Of a DNA stretch of 64,000 bases, positions 1-10,172 are shown piece by piece; the stretch's first letter is position 1, and every line of letters begins with the position of its first letter. Location of the stretch: the NCBI GenBank assembly GCA_022559845.1, contig CM040118.1, forward strand, positions 265,755,519-265,819,518, given 5' to 3'. The translations under genes and the position numbers were made by a program. Below the pieces are notes generated by a model. It saw only the letters and a list, made by a program, of their open reading frames with translations, did not search any database and was not told the origin of the DNA. The stretch is from Amorphophallus konjac (Eukaryota > Streptophyta > Magnoliopsida > Alismatales > Araceae).

Positions 1-606
1 GATTAATTGCCAGAAATAAGGGCTCCACGGCCGAAAGACATACTAATTAATGCAGGGAGAAAAATGGTAGCCGGGCTTATGCAGTAAGCCTGTGGTAAGG
101 GTATGAACACTCAGATTACGTCGGTCACCGATAGACCATTTCATGTTTGGACAAAAGTTCATACGGAAAACAATACGATAACGGGGGACGAATCTGTGCG
201 AGTGTCTGCCGAGGGACGGCAATTTTAATACAGGGAGGAGAGTCAGATCCCAGTGAGGAAGGGGACCCTGATGAGATATTGGCCCAAGGTGTGGCCGAAC
301 GATCGCCGTGACGAGAGAGACGACTCCCGAGGGTGACGCAAGGCTCACAAGAGCATCATTAATGTTCCTGGGTTCGGAATCCAAGAAGGAGAGACGGGGA
401 CCATGCCGTTATATTCGTAGGTTGCCTTGGGTAACATATATCATTATCGCTCATTTGTTAGCATCGTTTCCTTTTGTTATCTTCTCTTTGCTCATTATTT
501 TGGTTGGAATTAGGCCCTCCGCTTTATCACTATTATTCTTATCTACTTTTCATTTCCTTTATTATATAAATTTCATTATATATGTATTTATTGGAGAGGT
601 GATGGA

Positions 607-878
607 GTGTGTCGCTGGGAATGGAACTGGGAGTGTACCGCTAGGAAGCGTGGGTAGGTTGTACCGCTGGAGGGTGGAGGCTAGGGCATACCGCTGGAAG
701 AAGTGGAGTGGGGTGTATTGCTGGAAGGTGAAGGGGAGTGTACCGCTGGAAGGTGCACCGCTGGAAGGGTTGGAGGAGTGCGTACCGCTGGGAGAAGTGA
801 GTAGGGTGTACCGCTGGAGGGTCGAGGCTAGGGCATACTGCTGGAAGAAGTGGGTAGGGTGTACCGCTGGAGGTTGGA
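607..878 (+). repeat. GTRCCGCTGG motif cluster 1
   Basis: About ten copies of a GTACCGCTGG-like motif occur at spacings of mostly 25-27 bp, separated by purine-rich spacers. Some spacers recur, for example the GAGGGT..GAGGCTAGGGC spacer after two of the motifs. The cluster lies inside a 194-codon open frame, but the repeats change frame, so coding is unlikely. Confidence 0.75.
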
Positions 879-1343
879 GTTCAGTTGGGTAGGGGGGAAT
901 TCATAAGAAGTCCTCTGGTCTATGCAGGTCTGATGGGAGACTTCAAAGGATCAATTTTCGGTTTTACCGCATGATTCAGCCCCAATTCACGTCCGACAGT
1001 GCAGTTCTTCGGATCTCGTTCGGTCCAATCCCTTGAATTTTTTACAGTCCTTTTTAGTTGATTAAAGTGTCTCATTGTTGTCTAGTCCATCTGTTTGTTG
1101 CTTCTTTTCACCCTTTTTAATTTATTGTTATTCCTGACGAAAATTCGGCAGCACCTCCTCTTGACCTGGGAGGTAAGGGAATAACAAGGAACATGCCCAC
1201 AAGGAGTGGCATGAACCAACAACTGGGGGGGTGCCTGAGCAGCCACCTTTGGGGAAACTTCAGAAAACTCGGAAAAAACACCGAACGAGAAACCAGTAGA
1301 CTGATGTAAGCTATGAGTATACCGGGGAAATGATAATCAATGC

Positions 1344-1546
1344 GTGCCGCTGAGGCAGCCCAAGGGTGTGCTGCTGAGGCAGCCAGAGAGAGCGTGCTGC
1401 TAGGCAGACAGATTGGGAGTGTACCGCTGAGACAGCGAAAGGAGGGTGTGCCGCTGGGAGACCAAGGAAGGTGTGCCGCTGGGCAAATCCAGGGAGGGCT
1501 GTGCCGCCAAACGAACGAAAGGCAGAGGTGTGCCGCTGGGGGCCTC
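1344..1546 (+). repeat. GTRCCGCTGG motif cluster 2
   Basis: Eight copies of GTGCCGCTG or close variants (GTGCTGCTG, GTACCGCTG, GTGCCGCCA) are spaced 24-29 bp apart. The spacing is looser than in the cluster at 2574-2720, which suggests an older or more eroded array of the same motif. Confidence 0.75.
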
Positions 1547-2090
1547 AGTGGTAGGATGACTGGGAGGCTGGAATGGGTGTAGATACACCGTGGACTTTGA
1601 AGGAAAGGCTGAGGAGCCTTCTGGCAAGTAGGTGGGTGATACACACCAAGTAGAGGTCCACAAAACTTCGACGGGGTGCAAAAGGAGGAAAAAGGGGGAT
1701 TGCATTGCAGAGTGTCACCAAGAGGAGGGAGAGGTTAGCCTTGCATCATCGAGCTAGAAGCACTAACCATTTGTCTATGCAAGCCAACGACATGGGAGAG
1801 CCAATGAGACAGGGGGTTAGGAAACCGAGGAAGCATGCAACGAAGATCACAGACCTCGCCGAAAAAAAAACCACGAATGCAACAGAATAGGGTAAGGCCG
1901 GAAAAAAGTATCCCATTCATGACAAACTCAAAGGACAAAAACCATGGCCGGAAAGGCCAAACATAGTACAGTACATTCAAACGAACGGGGGAAACGGGGA
2001 AGAGAATGAAAGAAAGAAGATTGGGGGAGAGGGTTAGGATGAGGAAGGGTGATCATCCCCTTCACTGTCATTCCTCCCCCTGCCCTTACA

Positions 2091-2215
2091 CAACACCAAC
2101 TCTCTCTTCCTCTCCTCTACCTTCTTCTTCTCTTCTTCTCCTTCTCTGGAGCTCTCTTCGAATGGGTGCCTTCCCTTTTTCTCTGTGTGTTCTCCTCCTC
2201 TTTTTCTTCTTTCTT
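2091..2215 (+). repeat. Pyrimidine-rich (CT/CTT) tract
   Basis: A low-complexity run of CTTCTT, CTCTC and TTCC blocks. Similar CT-rich leaders sit downstream of the TATA box in the LTR of element G, so a transcribed leader is possible, but no TATA box is clear here. Confidence 0.6.
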
Positions 2216-2423
2216 CGTGAGGCTTTTTATACGTGGGCCGTTGACGGGGCCGACCACATGATGGCACTGCCATCCAAGGTTGACTTCGGTATCTTCCTCG
2301 TCAGGTGAAGATCTCCCTCCTCCAGCCAGAAGGTGACACCGAGGTGGGTGCTAGCTGGCTTTGAAGTGGCCGAACTGCGCGCCAATGGGTCTGCCTATTG
2401 ACCGTTTTATCTTCTGCCGGTGC

Positions 2424-2720
2424 GTGCCGTTTAGGGGAATTCAACGTTGTGCCGCTGGGGGCTGAGGGGCCGTGCCGCTGAGGGCTTGGAGGCTGTGCCG
2501 CTGGAGGCTTCCCAGGGGGTGTGCCACTGGAAGGCACCTAGAAGGCGTGCCGCTGGGAGCACTCCCATAGAGCGTGCCGCTGGGGAAGCTGGCAGCGTGC
2601 CGCTGGGGCACTTCATGGTGTGCCGCTGGGGCCGTTTGGAGCGTGCCGCTGGGACGCCTCAGGGCGTGCCGCTGGGGCACTTCAGGGTGTGCCGCTGGGG
2701 CCATTTGGAGCGTGCCGTTG
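2424..2720 (+). repeat. GTGCCGCTGG cluster 3 with exact 23-bp register
   Basis: About a dozen copies of GTGCCGCTGG. From 2574 to 2711 six units follow one another at exactly 23 bp (starts 2574, 2597, 2620, 2643, 2666, 2689), with a partial seventh at 2712. The units starting at 2597 and 2666 resemble each other, as do those at 2620 and 2689, which gives a higher-order period of 69 bp. Upstream units are 23-27 bp long. Confidence 0.85.
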
Positions 2721-3162
2721 AAAGGGGCACCAGCTCCTGATTCAGGAACTTAAGTTGTACATTCTATGGTATATTTCTTCACCGTTAGAGAACCGAGGGG
2801 GGGGTCCATAGCAGTGTATCAATTCAGGAGGGCATCCTGTGTTTTCTTGGTCTCTTGATGCGCCTGTGCAAATGTGAGGATTTGCCGGACGGTGGTATTC
2901 CCCCGGAGCCCTGGATGGCCAGTCTCTCTGGGTCTTCTTCCTTTGACTTTGACATTAATGCGGGGCTCGGTGGGACATATCTACGTACGATTTTATACGT
3001 TCACAGCAACACGATCCATCTCGATCACGATTCGGATGAAGAAATTAGCTCCAAACTTGGAAGAATCCTTCTTCCAACAGTAGGGGGTGAGCTCCTCCTC
3101 TTCTCCTTCTTCTTCTCCAAGACTCTTTTCTTGGAATAATTCCCCCAAATTCGCAATAACAT

Positions 3163-3170
3163 CTTTTATA
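3163..3170 (-). promoter_or_regulatory. Candidate TATA box in element A 3' LTR
   Basis: The minus strand reads TATAAAAG, and the same octamer is kept at 58715-58722 in the partner LTR. It lies downstream of the GGTCGACC array in the direction of transcription and upstream of the AC-rich leader, where a U3/R boundary is expected. Position and conservation are seen; promoter function is inferred. Confidence 0.5.
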
Positions 3171-3341
3171 GTAGATTTGGGGGCTAAAAGACCTTCATAC
3201 CCTCTCTAGAACCCTTCCAGAACCTCCCCACATGATTGGAAGTGGATTGGGGGTATTTTGGACCTTTTACATGACCTCAAGGATGCCCCACAGATGCCAC
3301 ACGTATGGCTTTCGTCGTGCGTATGAGCAGGGGAGGCGTAT

Positions 3342-4085
3342 AGGTCGACCTATTCAATCTGGATCGGTCGACCTCTACTCAGACTAAAAAACTTCCAGAA
3401 CCATTTTCTTGAATCGGTTGACCTATGGTGTTGGGTCGGTCGACCTCTGCTCAATTTTTAGGTTTTCCAACAGTTCTTTGTTTGATAGGTCGACCTCTGC
3501 TCAACTTTCAGGTTTCCCTGAAGCTGTTTGTTTGATCGGTCGACCTATGCTGTTTGGGTCGGTCGACCTATGCTTGAACTCCAAGTCTTCCAGAAGAACA
3601 AAGGTGGATCAGTCGACCTATATTTGGTGAGAGGTCGACTTTTAACCTACACACAAGGGAAAATTCACCACATTTTAGTCCTTAGGTCTAGACATTAATA
3701 ATTATTTACCTTAAGATTTGTAACATCAACTTCTTTGTCCTAGGCTCCCTTTATCTGCAGAGTGACTCGAAACTAAATTAGTCTCAATGATAAAAACTAT
3801 ATTTTCAAGAAATTTTCATTGGTTCAAATATGTCCATTTCATGTTGGTAAGCAGAACAGGACAATAGGTCGACCTTTACTTTGCATAGGTTGACCTTTGA
3901 AGAAGGCAGTGGTTTACCAGAAGTGAGTCCTTACATCGGTCGACATTTCCATATTCATAGGTCGACCTTTCTGTTGGCATAGGTCGACCTCTGTAGACTT
4001 ATGTAAATAATCAAGTAAGGTGGATTTGAATAGGTCGACCATTCTGTTGTCACAGGTCGATCTTTCTGTTGCCACAGGTCGACCG
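3342..4085. repeat. GGTCGACC palindrome array (left A LTR)
   Basis: About 17 copies of AGGTCGACCT, CGGTCGACCT or one-base variants lie about 25-70 bp apart in two groups (3342-3645 and 3867-4085). The core GGTCGACC is a perfect 8-bp palindrome with a central CpG. Several copies have lost the CpG by transition, for example GGTTGACC at 3416. The array sits upstream of the candidate TATA box on the minus strand, so it is in the U3 region. Confidence 0.85.
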
Positions 4086-4626
4086 GTACACCAGGAAAAC
4101 ACAAAAATAAACATGAGTAGCACGTATTTTAATCCAATAAATCTAACATACCTTGGATTGAACTTCTTGACATTTTTTGGCTCTTTTGGACCTGATAACC
4201 ACTTGGAGAGAAGTTAATCATGAATTTAATCAATGAATCAAAGATATAAGATGATAATGCATTCATTTCTTGTTTGGGCTAACATTTACATGAATATAGG
4301 AACCATGGCCTCAAACCAAGAGGGAAATTAAAGTAAAAATCATTCCCACCATGAGGGGAATAAAGTTTAACGAAATTTCTCTTCAGAACTTAACATGATT
4401 TCACAATGAAACGCATACTCAATGAAGCTCAACAAAATATAATCGTAGTTACATGTACTTCAATGAAGCTCATCAAAATATAATCACATGTAATTCATGA
4501 TCTATTCACACATAGAGAGTTTTGTTCACATGCAATTCATGATCCATTTATATATATGAAGTTTTATCATTATCAAGAGTACACATATAAAGTTTTGTCA
4601 TTATCAAAAGCACCCGGGACACAACA

Positions 4627-5675
4627 ATCTTCCCCTTTTTGATGATGACAAAACTTTATTATATGTTCAAGCAACAAAGTCACAAATGATCATCAATTGC
4701 AACTATAATCAAATCTCACAATCATATTTGCAATAACCATATTCTCTCCCCCAGACATGCATTCACATTTTGCCATTTTGCATTTTGCAATAAACCATAT
4801 TCTCTCCCCCTTTGCGATAATCAAAAAGCAAGCAAGGAGAAAATTTCACACACTAACCAGTCAGCCAGTCATTACGAAAAAGCACAATATAAGAGGTGGA
4901 AGACATAAATCAACGAAGATTTTCAGAAGATTGCAATGCCAACTTGATACCAACTAACATGATGAACAAATTGAATTCCATTCAGTTAGAACAAACTTAA
5001 TTTAGTTCAGTCAAAATAGCTTGAATTCACCTCAGACAACATAATCTAAACTCAATTTTGTGCTAGCTCTCCACCTTGATTCAGTGAAATAACAAACATG
5101 AGGAAAATATCAAGCAATGCATGAACAAAACATGATCAGATCAAGGCTATACATAGCCATAAAAAAGATATAGCATGCAATCTCTATATTTAGTCATTTA
5201 TCAGTCTTATTTTTTAGATTTTTATTTTTTCTTTGCAATGCATGAAACTTGAGATACATGATCTAACTACATGATGAAAACTATTTGGTGGAATGATACC
5301 AATTGTTGAACTGATACAAATTTTTTGATCCGATGGACACCTAAATGCATATGTATGCGCATGAATGAAGTTAGATCTAGATGCCAATTGTTCAGTATGA
5401 TGCATTATGGGTCATGCAAGCATGCATTCAGTCAAGCAGTATCATGAAGTTCTTATTAAAAGGATGGGACAGGGATAACAAAAAACATGCAAATGATTCA
5501 AATGACGTGATATGCTCAATGGTAATTCCACAAAAGGAGTTTGTGCAGTCATTTAGAGTGAAAACATGCAGATCCATGAAGTTAGTCAAATTTTCAAAGC
5601 ACACTGAAAATTACATCTCTTATTGTGAAAATAATTAAATTGTGCAATGAACATCAAGCATATGGATGCATGGAT
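4627..5675 (-). mobile_element. Element A, 3' internal non-coding segment with PPT
   Basis: This is the internal end of element A. It starts at the polypurine tract at 4628-4642 (minus strand CATCAAAAAGGGGAAGAT), which matches the tract ahead of E's LTRs. No open frame has recognisable domains. On the minus strand there is a TTGGTATCATTCC motif near 5290-5310, resembling the TTGGTATCA repeats at the same place in E. The sequence continues at 53365 after the nested insertion. Confidence 0.8.
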
Positions 5676-6136
5676 TGTCACGTCCCGAGTGCGGAAGATA
5701 CCCGGGTACGCGACGCGTCTATATCGATCGTGTCATTCATGTAAAGACAGAGTGTGCATAGTACTCGATAATTTTATTGCTAACTCAAAATTTGAACATA
5801 ATACCATACTCCAAGATGACAATTATCTACTTAACCAAATGACAATATCCCAGAATCATTCATAAGGCTACAAGTTTAATAAGTTCCATCTAACTAGATC
5901 ATAACTGACTTAATTAAATTATACAAGCCTTTAACAATAACTGGAAATACAAAGTAGGTCCTACAAATACGAAAGGCACGACTAACTGACGATACATCAA
6001 ATCTATCACTCATCACTCGATATCGGTCTCATCCGGATGGTGGTCGCTATCCAAGTTTTCTGAAAAATGTTAAAATTATAACTTTATGAGCGAATCGCTC
6101 AGTAGGATTTATATCTCAAGCTCTAAAAATCTTTAA

Positions 6137-6390
6137 GGGCCACTTTGGTAACGGATTGGGTTAAGGGCGGGTGGCCTACTCGGGGTGGCTCACCCGCCCT
6201 TAACCCAACCCGTTACCAAAGTGGCCCTAACCCGGGAGGAGTAACTCATTCCACCTATTTAAGTGGAATGAGTTAATCCACTTTAACCCTATCCGACCCG
6301 GGTTAAGGAAAAAAGTATCAAACAGAGAATAAATCACCCGACCCCGATTAATCCACCCTAACCCATCTTAACTCGTTACCAAAGTGGCCC
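6137..6390. mobile_element. Tourist-like foldback MITE
   Basis: Terminal inverted repeats GGGCCACTTTGGTAACG and CGTTACCAAAGTGGCCC enclose 254 bp. The flanks are TAA (6134-6136) and TGA (6391-6393), a 3-bp TAA target duplication with one change. The partner LTR of B has the empty site TTTAAGTTAA near 50001, so this is an insertion made after B arrived. Known PIF/Harbinger Tourist MITEs have GG-starting TIRs and TWA duplications. Inside, the left half (6137-6229) is itself a long near-perfect hairpin that repeats the TIR, and another hairpin lies near 6240-6276. It has no coding capacity. Confidence 0.88.
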
Positions 6391-7179
6391 TGAGTTAATT
6401 ACAAGTTCATGCGGTATAATGATGCATGTTGGATCGAGCAAGAATATCAAGAATTGTACCAAAAGAGTATCACATGAACATCAATAAGATGTATCAATAA
6501 GGAACTAGCAAGTAATTGCCAAGTAATTGCACAAGTCTTTCCAAGAAATCAATATTCAAGCAAGTCTTTCCAAGAAGGTAATAGTCAATATTCCAGCAAT
6601 TCTTCCAAAGAAGATAATAATCAATATTCAAGCAAGTGATCTCAAGCTCGTGTAATAACAAGTAGTGTAATGGTATTGGCTATTTCATTCATTTCATTCA
6701 AGCAAGTAATTTTCCCTTTTGCGGGCCAAACCATTCATGTCAAGCAAATCAAGCATGTCACGAGAGAGTGAGTGAGAATGTCTCAAGTCAAGCAAGCAAG
6801 TACTTTGGTGCAATGCAAACACCGTGGTCAATAAACTCCCATGGACACAAGTACCTTCGGGTGCTCCTCCCAGGACCAGATCGGGCCCTATATGCACAGC
6901 ATTGTTTCATGTATATCTTTAGACATCCACTCTCATTTTTATAGTCAATATGGAATTTCAAGAAAAGTATACATTGTAGGAACATCATGTAGATCTTTCA
7001 GGAATAGAGTTCAAGGACATATCACATGTAAATGATGATTTATGACCAAGCTACCTAAAATGCATGACACATAGGCCAATCAGGTTTAAGGAGATGGCCG
7101 AGGATCATTGGGTAAGGGCCGGACAGAAGCCCAAAAATTTCAGGTTACAGGGAAATGGCACCCTTGCAGAGGGTCTTCA

Positions 7180-7305
7180 TTTCTTTAAATGGCGCCTTAG
7201 AAGGGGGCGCCCTTTTCATTTTCTTATTCTTCCTTTTTTTTGGACAGAGGTGAATGGCGCCCTGGGCCAGGGCATCCTATTGAAATGGCACCCCGGTCAG
7301 GCGCA
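7180..7305. repeat. GGCGCC-type dyads in B left LTR
   Basis: ATGGCGCCYT..AGGGGGCGCCC motifs repeat here, at 8150-8233 and in the right LTR (50750-50870, 51716-51803, 52745-52915). The typical form GGCGCCCTGG..CAGGGGCGCC is an inverted repeat with almost no loop. Some arms have lost GGCGCC to GGCACC by a CpG transition. Confidence 0.75.
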
Positions 7306-7595
7306 CTATATTATATATATATATTTTTGAAATTGTTTTCTCGATCTTCTGTAATGGGTTCTAGAAACTGGGTCTTTTCACAATGCCTTTCAGAACTGGG
7401 TTTCCAAGAGTCTTTAGTAATGGCTTTCAGGTTTTTAGTAACTATTTCCAGGTTACAGAATGGGGTTTACAGAATTTCTCAGTACTGGTCTTTTCCAGGT
7501 TCTACATAAATGTCATTGGATTGAGTTTCTGGGGGTTTCAGTTCCGGGAGAGAGAGATGGCATCCATGTAGGTTGTCAGAAAGGCTATGTTAAAA

Positions 7596-7850
7596 TAGAG
7601 TCTTCTCAGAGGATCTCTATTTTAGAAAATAGAGCCTTCTCGGAGGGTCTCTATTTCAGAATGTTAAAATAGAGTCTTCCCAGAGGGTCTCTATTTTAAA
7701 AGGGTTCACATGCTGTGTATTTAACAGGATTTAGAAATAGAGACTTCTCATAGGGTCTCTATTTCAGAAGGTTAAAATAGAGTCTTCCTAGAGGGTCTCT
7801 ATTTCAGAAAATAGAGACTTCTCGGAGGGTCTCTATTTCAGAAGGTTAAC
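7596..7850. repeat. AAATAGAG hairpin array (left B LTR)
   Basis: Six units each carry AAATAGAG and CTCTATTT arms around a 10-14 nt purine-rich loop. The best, at 7809-7838, has 10-bp perfect arms AAATAGAGAC and GTCTCTATTT. Units are about 40 bp apart with one longer spacer. The same six units occur at 51157-51412 in the partner LTR. Confidence 0.85.
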
Positions 7851-8755
7851 AATCTAACAGGATAATAGGTTTACACGTGTTGTCAATAGGTTTAACAGGC
7901 TATGTGATTTAACAGGCTACAGAATTAACAAAGCTTAATGACGGCTATGTAATTAACAAGGTTTGACAGAATATTTAATTACTATGCTATGTAATTAACA
8001 AGTTTAATAGGCTATATGATTTAACAGGCTTGACAAGGTATGTAATTAGCAGGTTAACATGTAATAGGTTAACAGGTAACAGGTTAACAGGTAACATGTT
8101 TAACAGGCTAGATAACCAAAAGGATCAGGGGGTTTTAACACTGTTGGAAATGGCACCCTGGGAAGGGTGCCCCAATATGAAATGGCGCCCTAGCCAGGGA
8201 CGCCCCATTAAATGGCGCCCTGGTCAGGGTCGCTGTAGAGCCCCAAAATTTATAAAAGTAATTTCTAGATATTTAAATAATATTCTGGCATTAATTGGGC
8301 TAAATAATCAATATAAGGCCAAAATTGTGTTAATCAATTAACCCAACCCACTTAATTGAAGTCCAATAGGGTTTAGAACCTAGACCATTAGGTTTGGCCC
8401 ATATTCTAGAAGGTATTTAAGCCTATCCACGAATATTAAGGATAAATACTAATAATATAAGATAATGATTTGGATAATTAACAAAAGAGTTTTTATCAAT
8501 TGAAACTCTAAGCTACGATGACTGTAACGGTCTATCGTAAGACTGCCACATCCATGTAACGCATGGGCACTCGACCGTTACATCCTGTTAGTTCCGTAAG
8601 TGAAGGGACTCATGAAAAGATTGGAACTTGATGTTCCTATCCACTATGGATCAACTTGGGAAGGATTGTAAAAACTCTAAGGACTCTTAGATATTAGGAT
8701 TTGATGAAATAAGGACTCTAAACTCGATCTAATCCTCAAACCCTAGCCCAAACTC

Positions 8756-8764
8756 TATAAATAG
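8756..8764 (+). promoter_or_regulatory. TATA box of D 5' LTR
   Basis: TATAAATAG lies about 520 bp into the LTR and is kept in the 3' LTR (20205-20213) and in the related LTR H (62015-62023). Transcription would be expected to start about 25-35 bp downstream, in the stretch around GTGCGACCCTTAC. This is motif evidence only. Confidence 0.65.
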
Positions 8765-9309
8765 GGCATAGTTCTGAACTGTGCGACCCTTACTTTTTGG
8801 ACGTAAAGAAGTAAGGTAAGGAGTCATTATCTCAGGTAAGCTCTTTAGAATAATTTGTTTACAATACTTTAGACTAACTCCCCTCTGAATTTCACATCTT
8901 TAGGTCAAGAGGGCGTGGAGTTAGAGCCTAAAGAAGTTGCTGAAAAAGTCACAAGAGAAGGAAGGGATCTAGGGCAAGGTTCTCAACCAAATTCATGAAC
9001 TACAGTCTAAGTAAGAGGTAGGTTATCTCATGAACGGCAAAAACAGCATGATAGGACTAAAAGCCCTCTGGTTTGATTGAATTCCATGCATTATAGAGCA
9101 TTGATTTCATGTTTTATTTGCTCTATGCACATCATGCACCTCTTTGCCAAATTAAGAAATTAAAACATGACTATTCATCTATTCATGATTACCTATGCAT
9201 GTAGATGGCCTTACTTCATTAACATGACTAGAAACTCATCATGTTTTGATAAAAGACATGATGTGAGTTGATCTCTTAGTTTCTATGATTGTTTTCTGTT
9301 AACAGATAC

Positions 9310-10172
9310 TGTAACGCACTAGCATAGGACCGTCACTTTCAAGTAACGACCCTACGACAGACCGTTACACACTTTGTGGTATTTGAGTTGCACGGTTGGT
9401 TCTAACGCGCTTGGACAGACGCGTTACAATCATGTAACGGCTGGGTCCTGACCGTCACTTTCACTGTGACGCCCCATCTCCAGACCATTATATCCTGTGT
9501 TCTGTCAACCCTATGACTGAATACAACCTGCCAATCTTATTATGGTTAAAACCTAGTTACCTAAGTTTTAAACCTAATCATGTGATTTTAAGGATATTTG
9601 ATTATTCATGATAGGTATTGCATGTTTTATCATCACTTCTACTTAAGTTATGTTAAACCAAATTCTATAGTTTTGTACTATAAAGCATGACTTTTTAACA
9701 TTGTATTGACGGAGTTTTTATCATGATTTTCACATTGATTATACATATCTCTCTCTATCAATAGAGTCAATTCTATACGTACATGTCACATATTCTGGTA
9801 TGTTGTCATTAGTTCACACTTTGCACTATATGAACACAATCTTGGACATGAGGACCTCTCTATTGGATAATCCTTTCAATGGACTAGGAGATCATTGTTT
9901 CAAGGCCTCCGTAATTCTCCGCGAGCCTGGGATTCCCACTGGGACGCTGAGTTGGTTGTACCAATGAAAGCCCATTAATTAGAACACTCTATCGTGGTTT
10001 TGAATCTTGAAATTTAACGGCCTTGAACTGGACCGTCAGGCTCACGTAACGGCCCAGTGCCAGACCGTCACATTCCTCTGAGTCTATTTTTATCTTTCTG
10101 GACTCGGATCACTGTAACGGCCCATCACTGGCGCGTTACATAATGTAACGGCCCATCAAATGACCGTTACAT
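9310..10172. repeat. TAACGG/CCGTTA dyad array (D 5' LTR)
   Basis: Repeated inverted pairs with short spacers occur at about 9310-9370, 9400-9490, 10013-10072 and 10112-10172. One pair, TGTAACGG (10144-10151) and CCGTTACA (10164-10171), has perfect 8-bp arms and a 12-nt loop. Others use CGCGTTA or CCGTCAC as arm. The same array is at 20755-20945 and 21465-21625 in the 3' LTR. Confidence 0.82.

Larger units (their letters stand above)
1..3004. other. Unassigned repeat-rich flank, no gene seen
   Basis: I recognise no protein domain here. The open frames that exist cross short tandem repeats or pyrimidine-rich DNA and look incidental. The segment holds three clusters of a GTRCCGCTGG motif (607-878, 1344-1546, 2424-2720), a CT-rich tract near 2091-2215 and otherwise plain sequence. 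Recognisable homology to the right-hand LTR of element A starts only at about 3005, so this segment interrupts or replaces the outer part of A's left LTR. It may be part of yet another LTR element entering from the left, because the other LTR families here also carry repeated CG-containing motifs, but I see no TG..CA terminus or primer site that would prove it. Confidence 0.5.
3005..4626 (-). mobile_element. Element A, 3' LTR (SIRE-like), outer end truncated
   Basis: This segment aligns along its whole length, in the same orientation, with 58545-60201. Read on the minus strand it begins TGTTGTGTCCCGGG directly after a polypurine tract (AAAAAGGGGAAGA), so it is the 3' LTR of a minus-strand element. 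The part matching 57641-58545 is missing at the left. By eye the two copies differ by roughly 7-8 %, the most of any pair in the window, which fits the outermost and oldest layer. The copy carries about 17 GGTCGACC-like palindromes between 3342 and 4085. Confidence 0.88.
5676..8233 (-). mobile_element. Element B, 3' LTR, part 1 (Tekay-like)
   Basis: It matches 49555-51801 in the same orientation and begins TGTCACGTCCCGAG. The five bases before it, TGGAT (5671-5675), nearly match TGGAC after B's other end (53360-53364), so this is the left edge of B's insertion into A. The LTR is cut at 8233 by element D; its last part resumes at 34815. Compared with the partner LTR it also has the MITE at 6137-6390. 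By eye the copies differ by about 4-5 %. Confidence 0.9.

Noticed and set aside
308..892. A 194-codon plus-strand open frame as a host gene
   Set aside because: Its second half is GTRCCGCTGG repeats read in changing frames and its first half shows no domain. No promoter or splice pattern supports it.
3342..4085. CRISPR-like array of short repeats with spacers
   Set aside because: The repeat is an 8-10 bp palindrome, the spacing is irregular, the context is a plant LTR and no cas genes exist.
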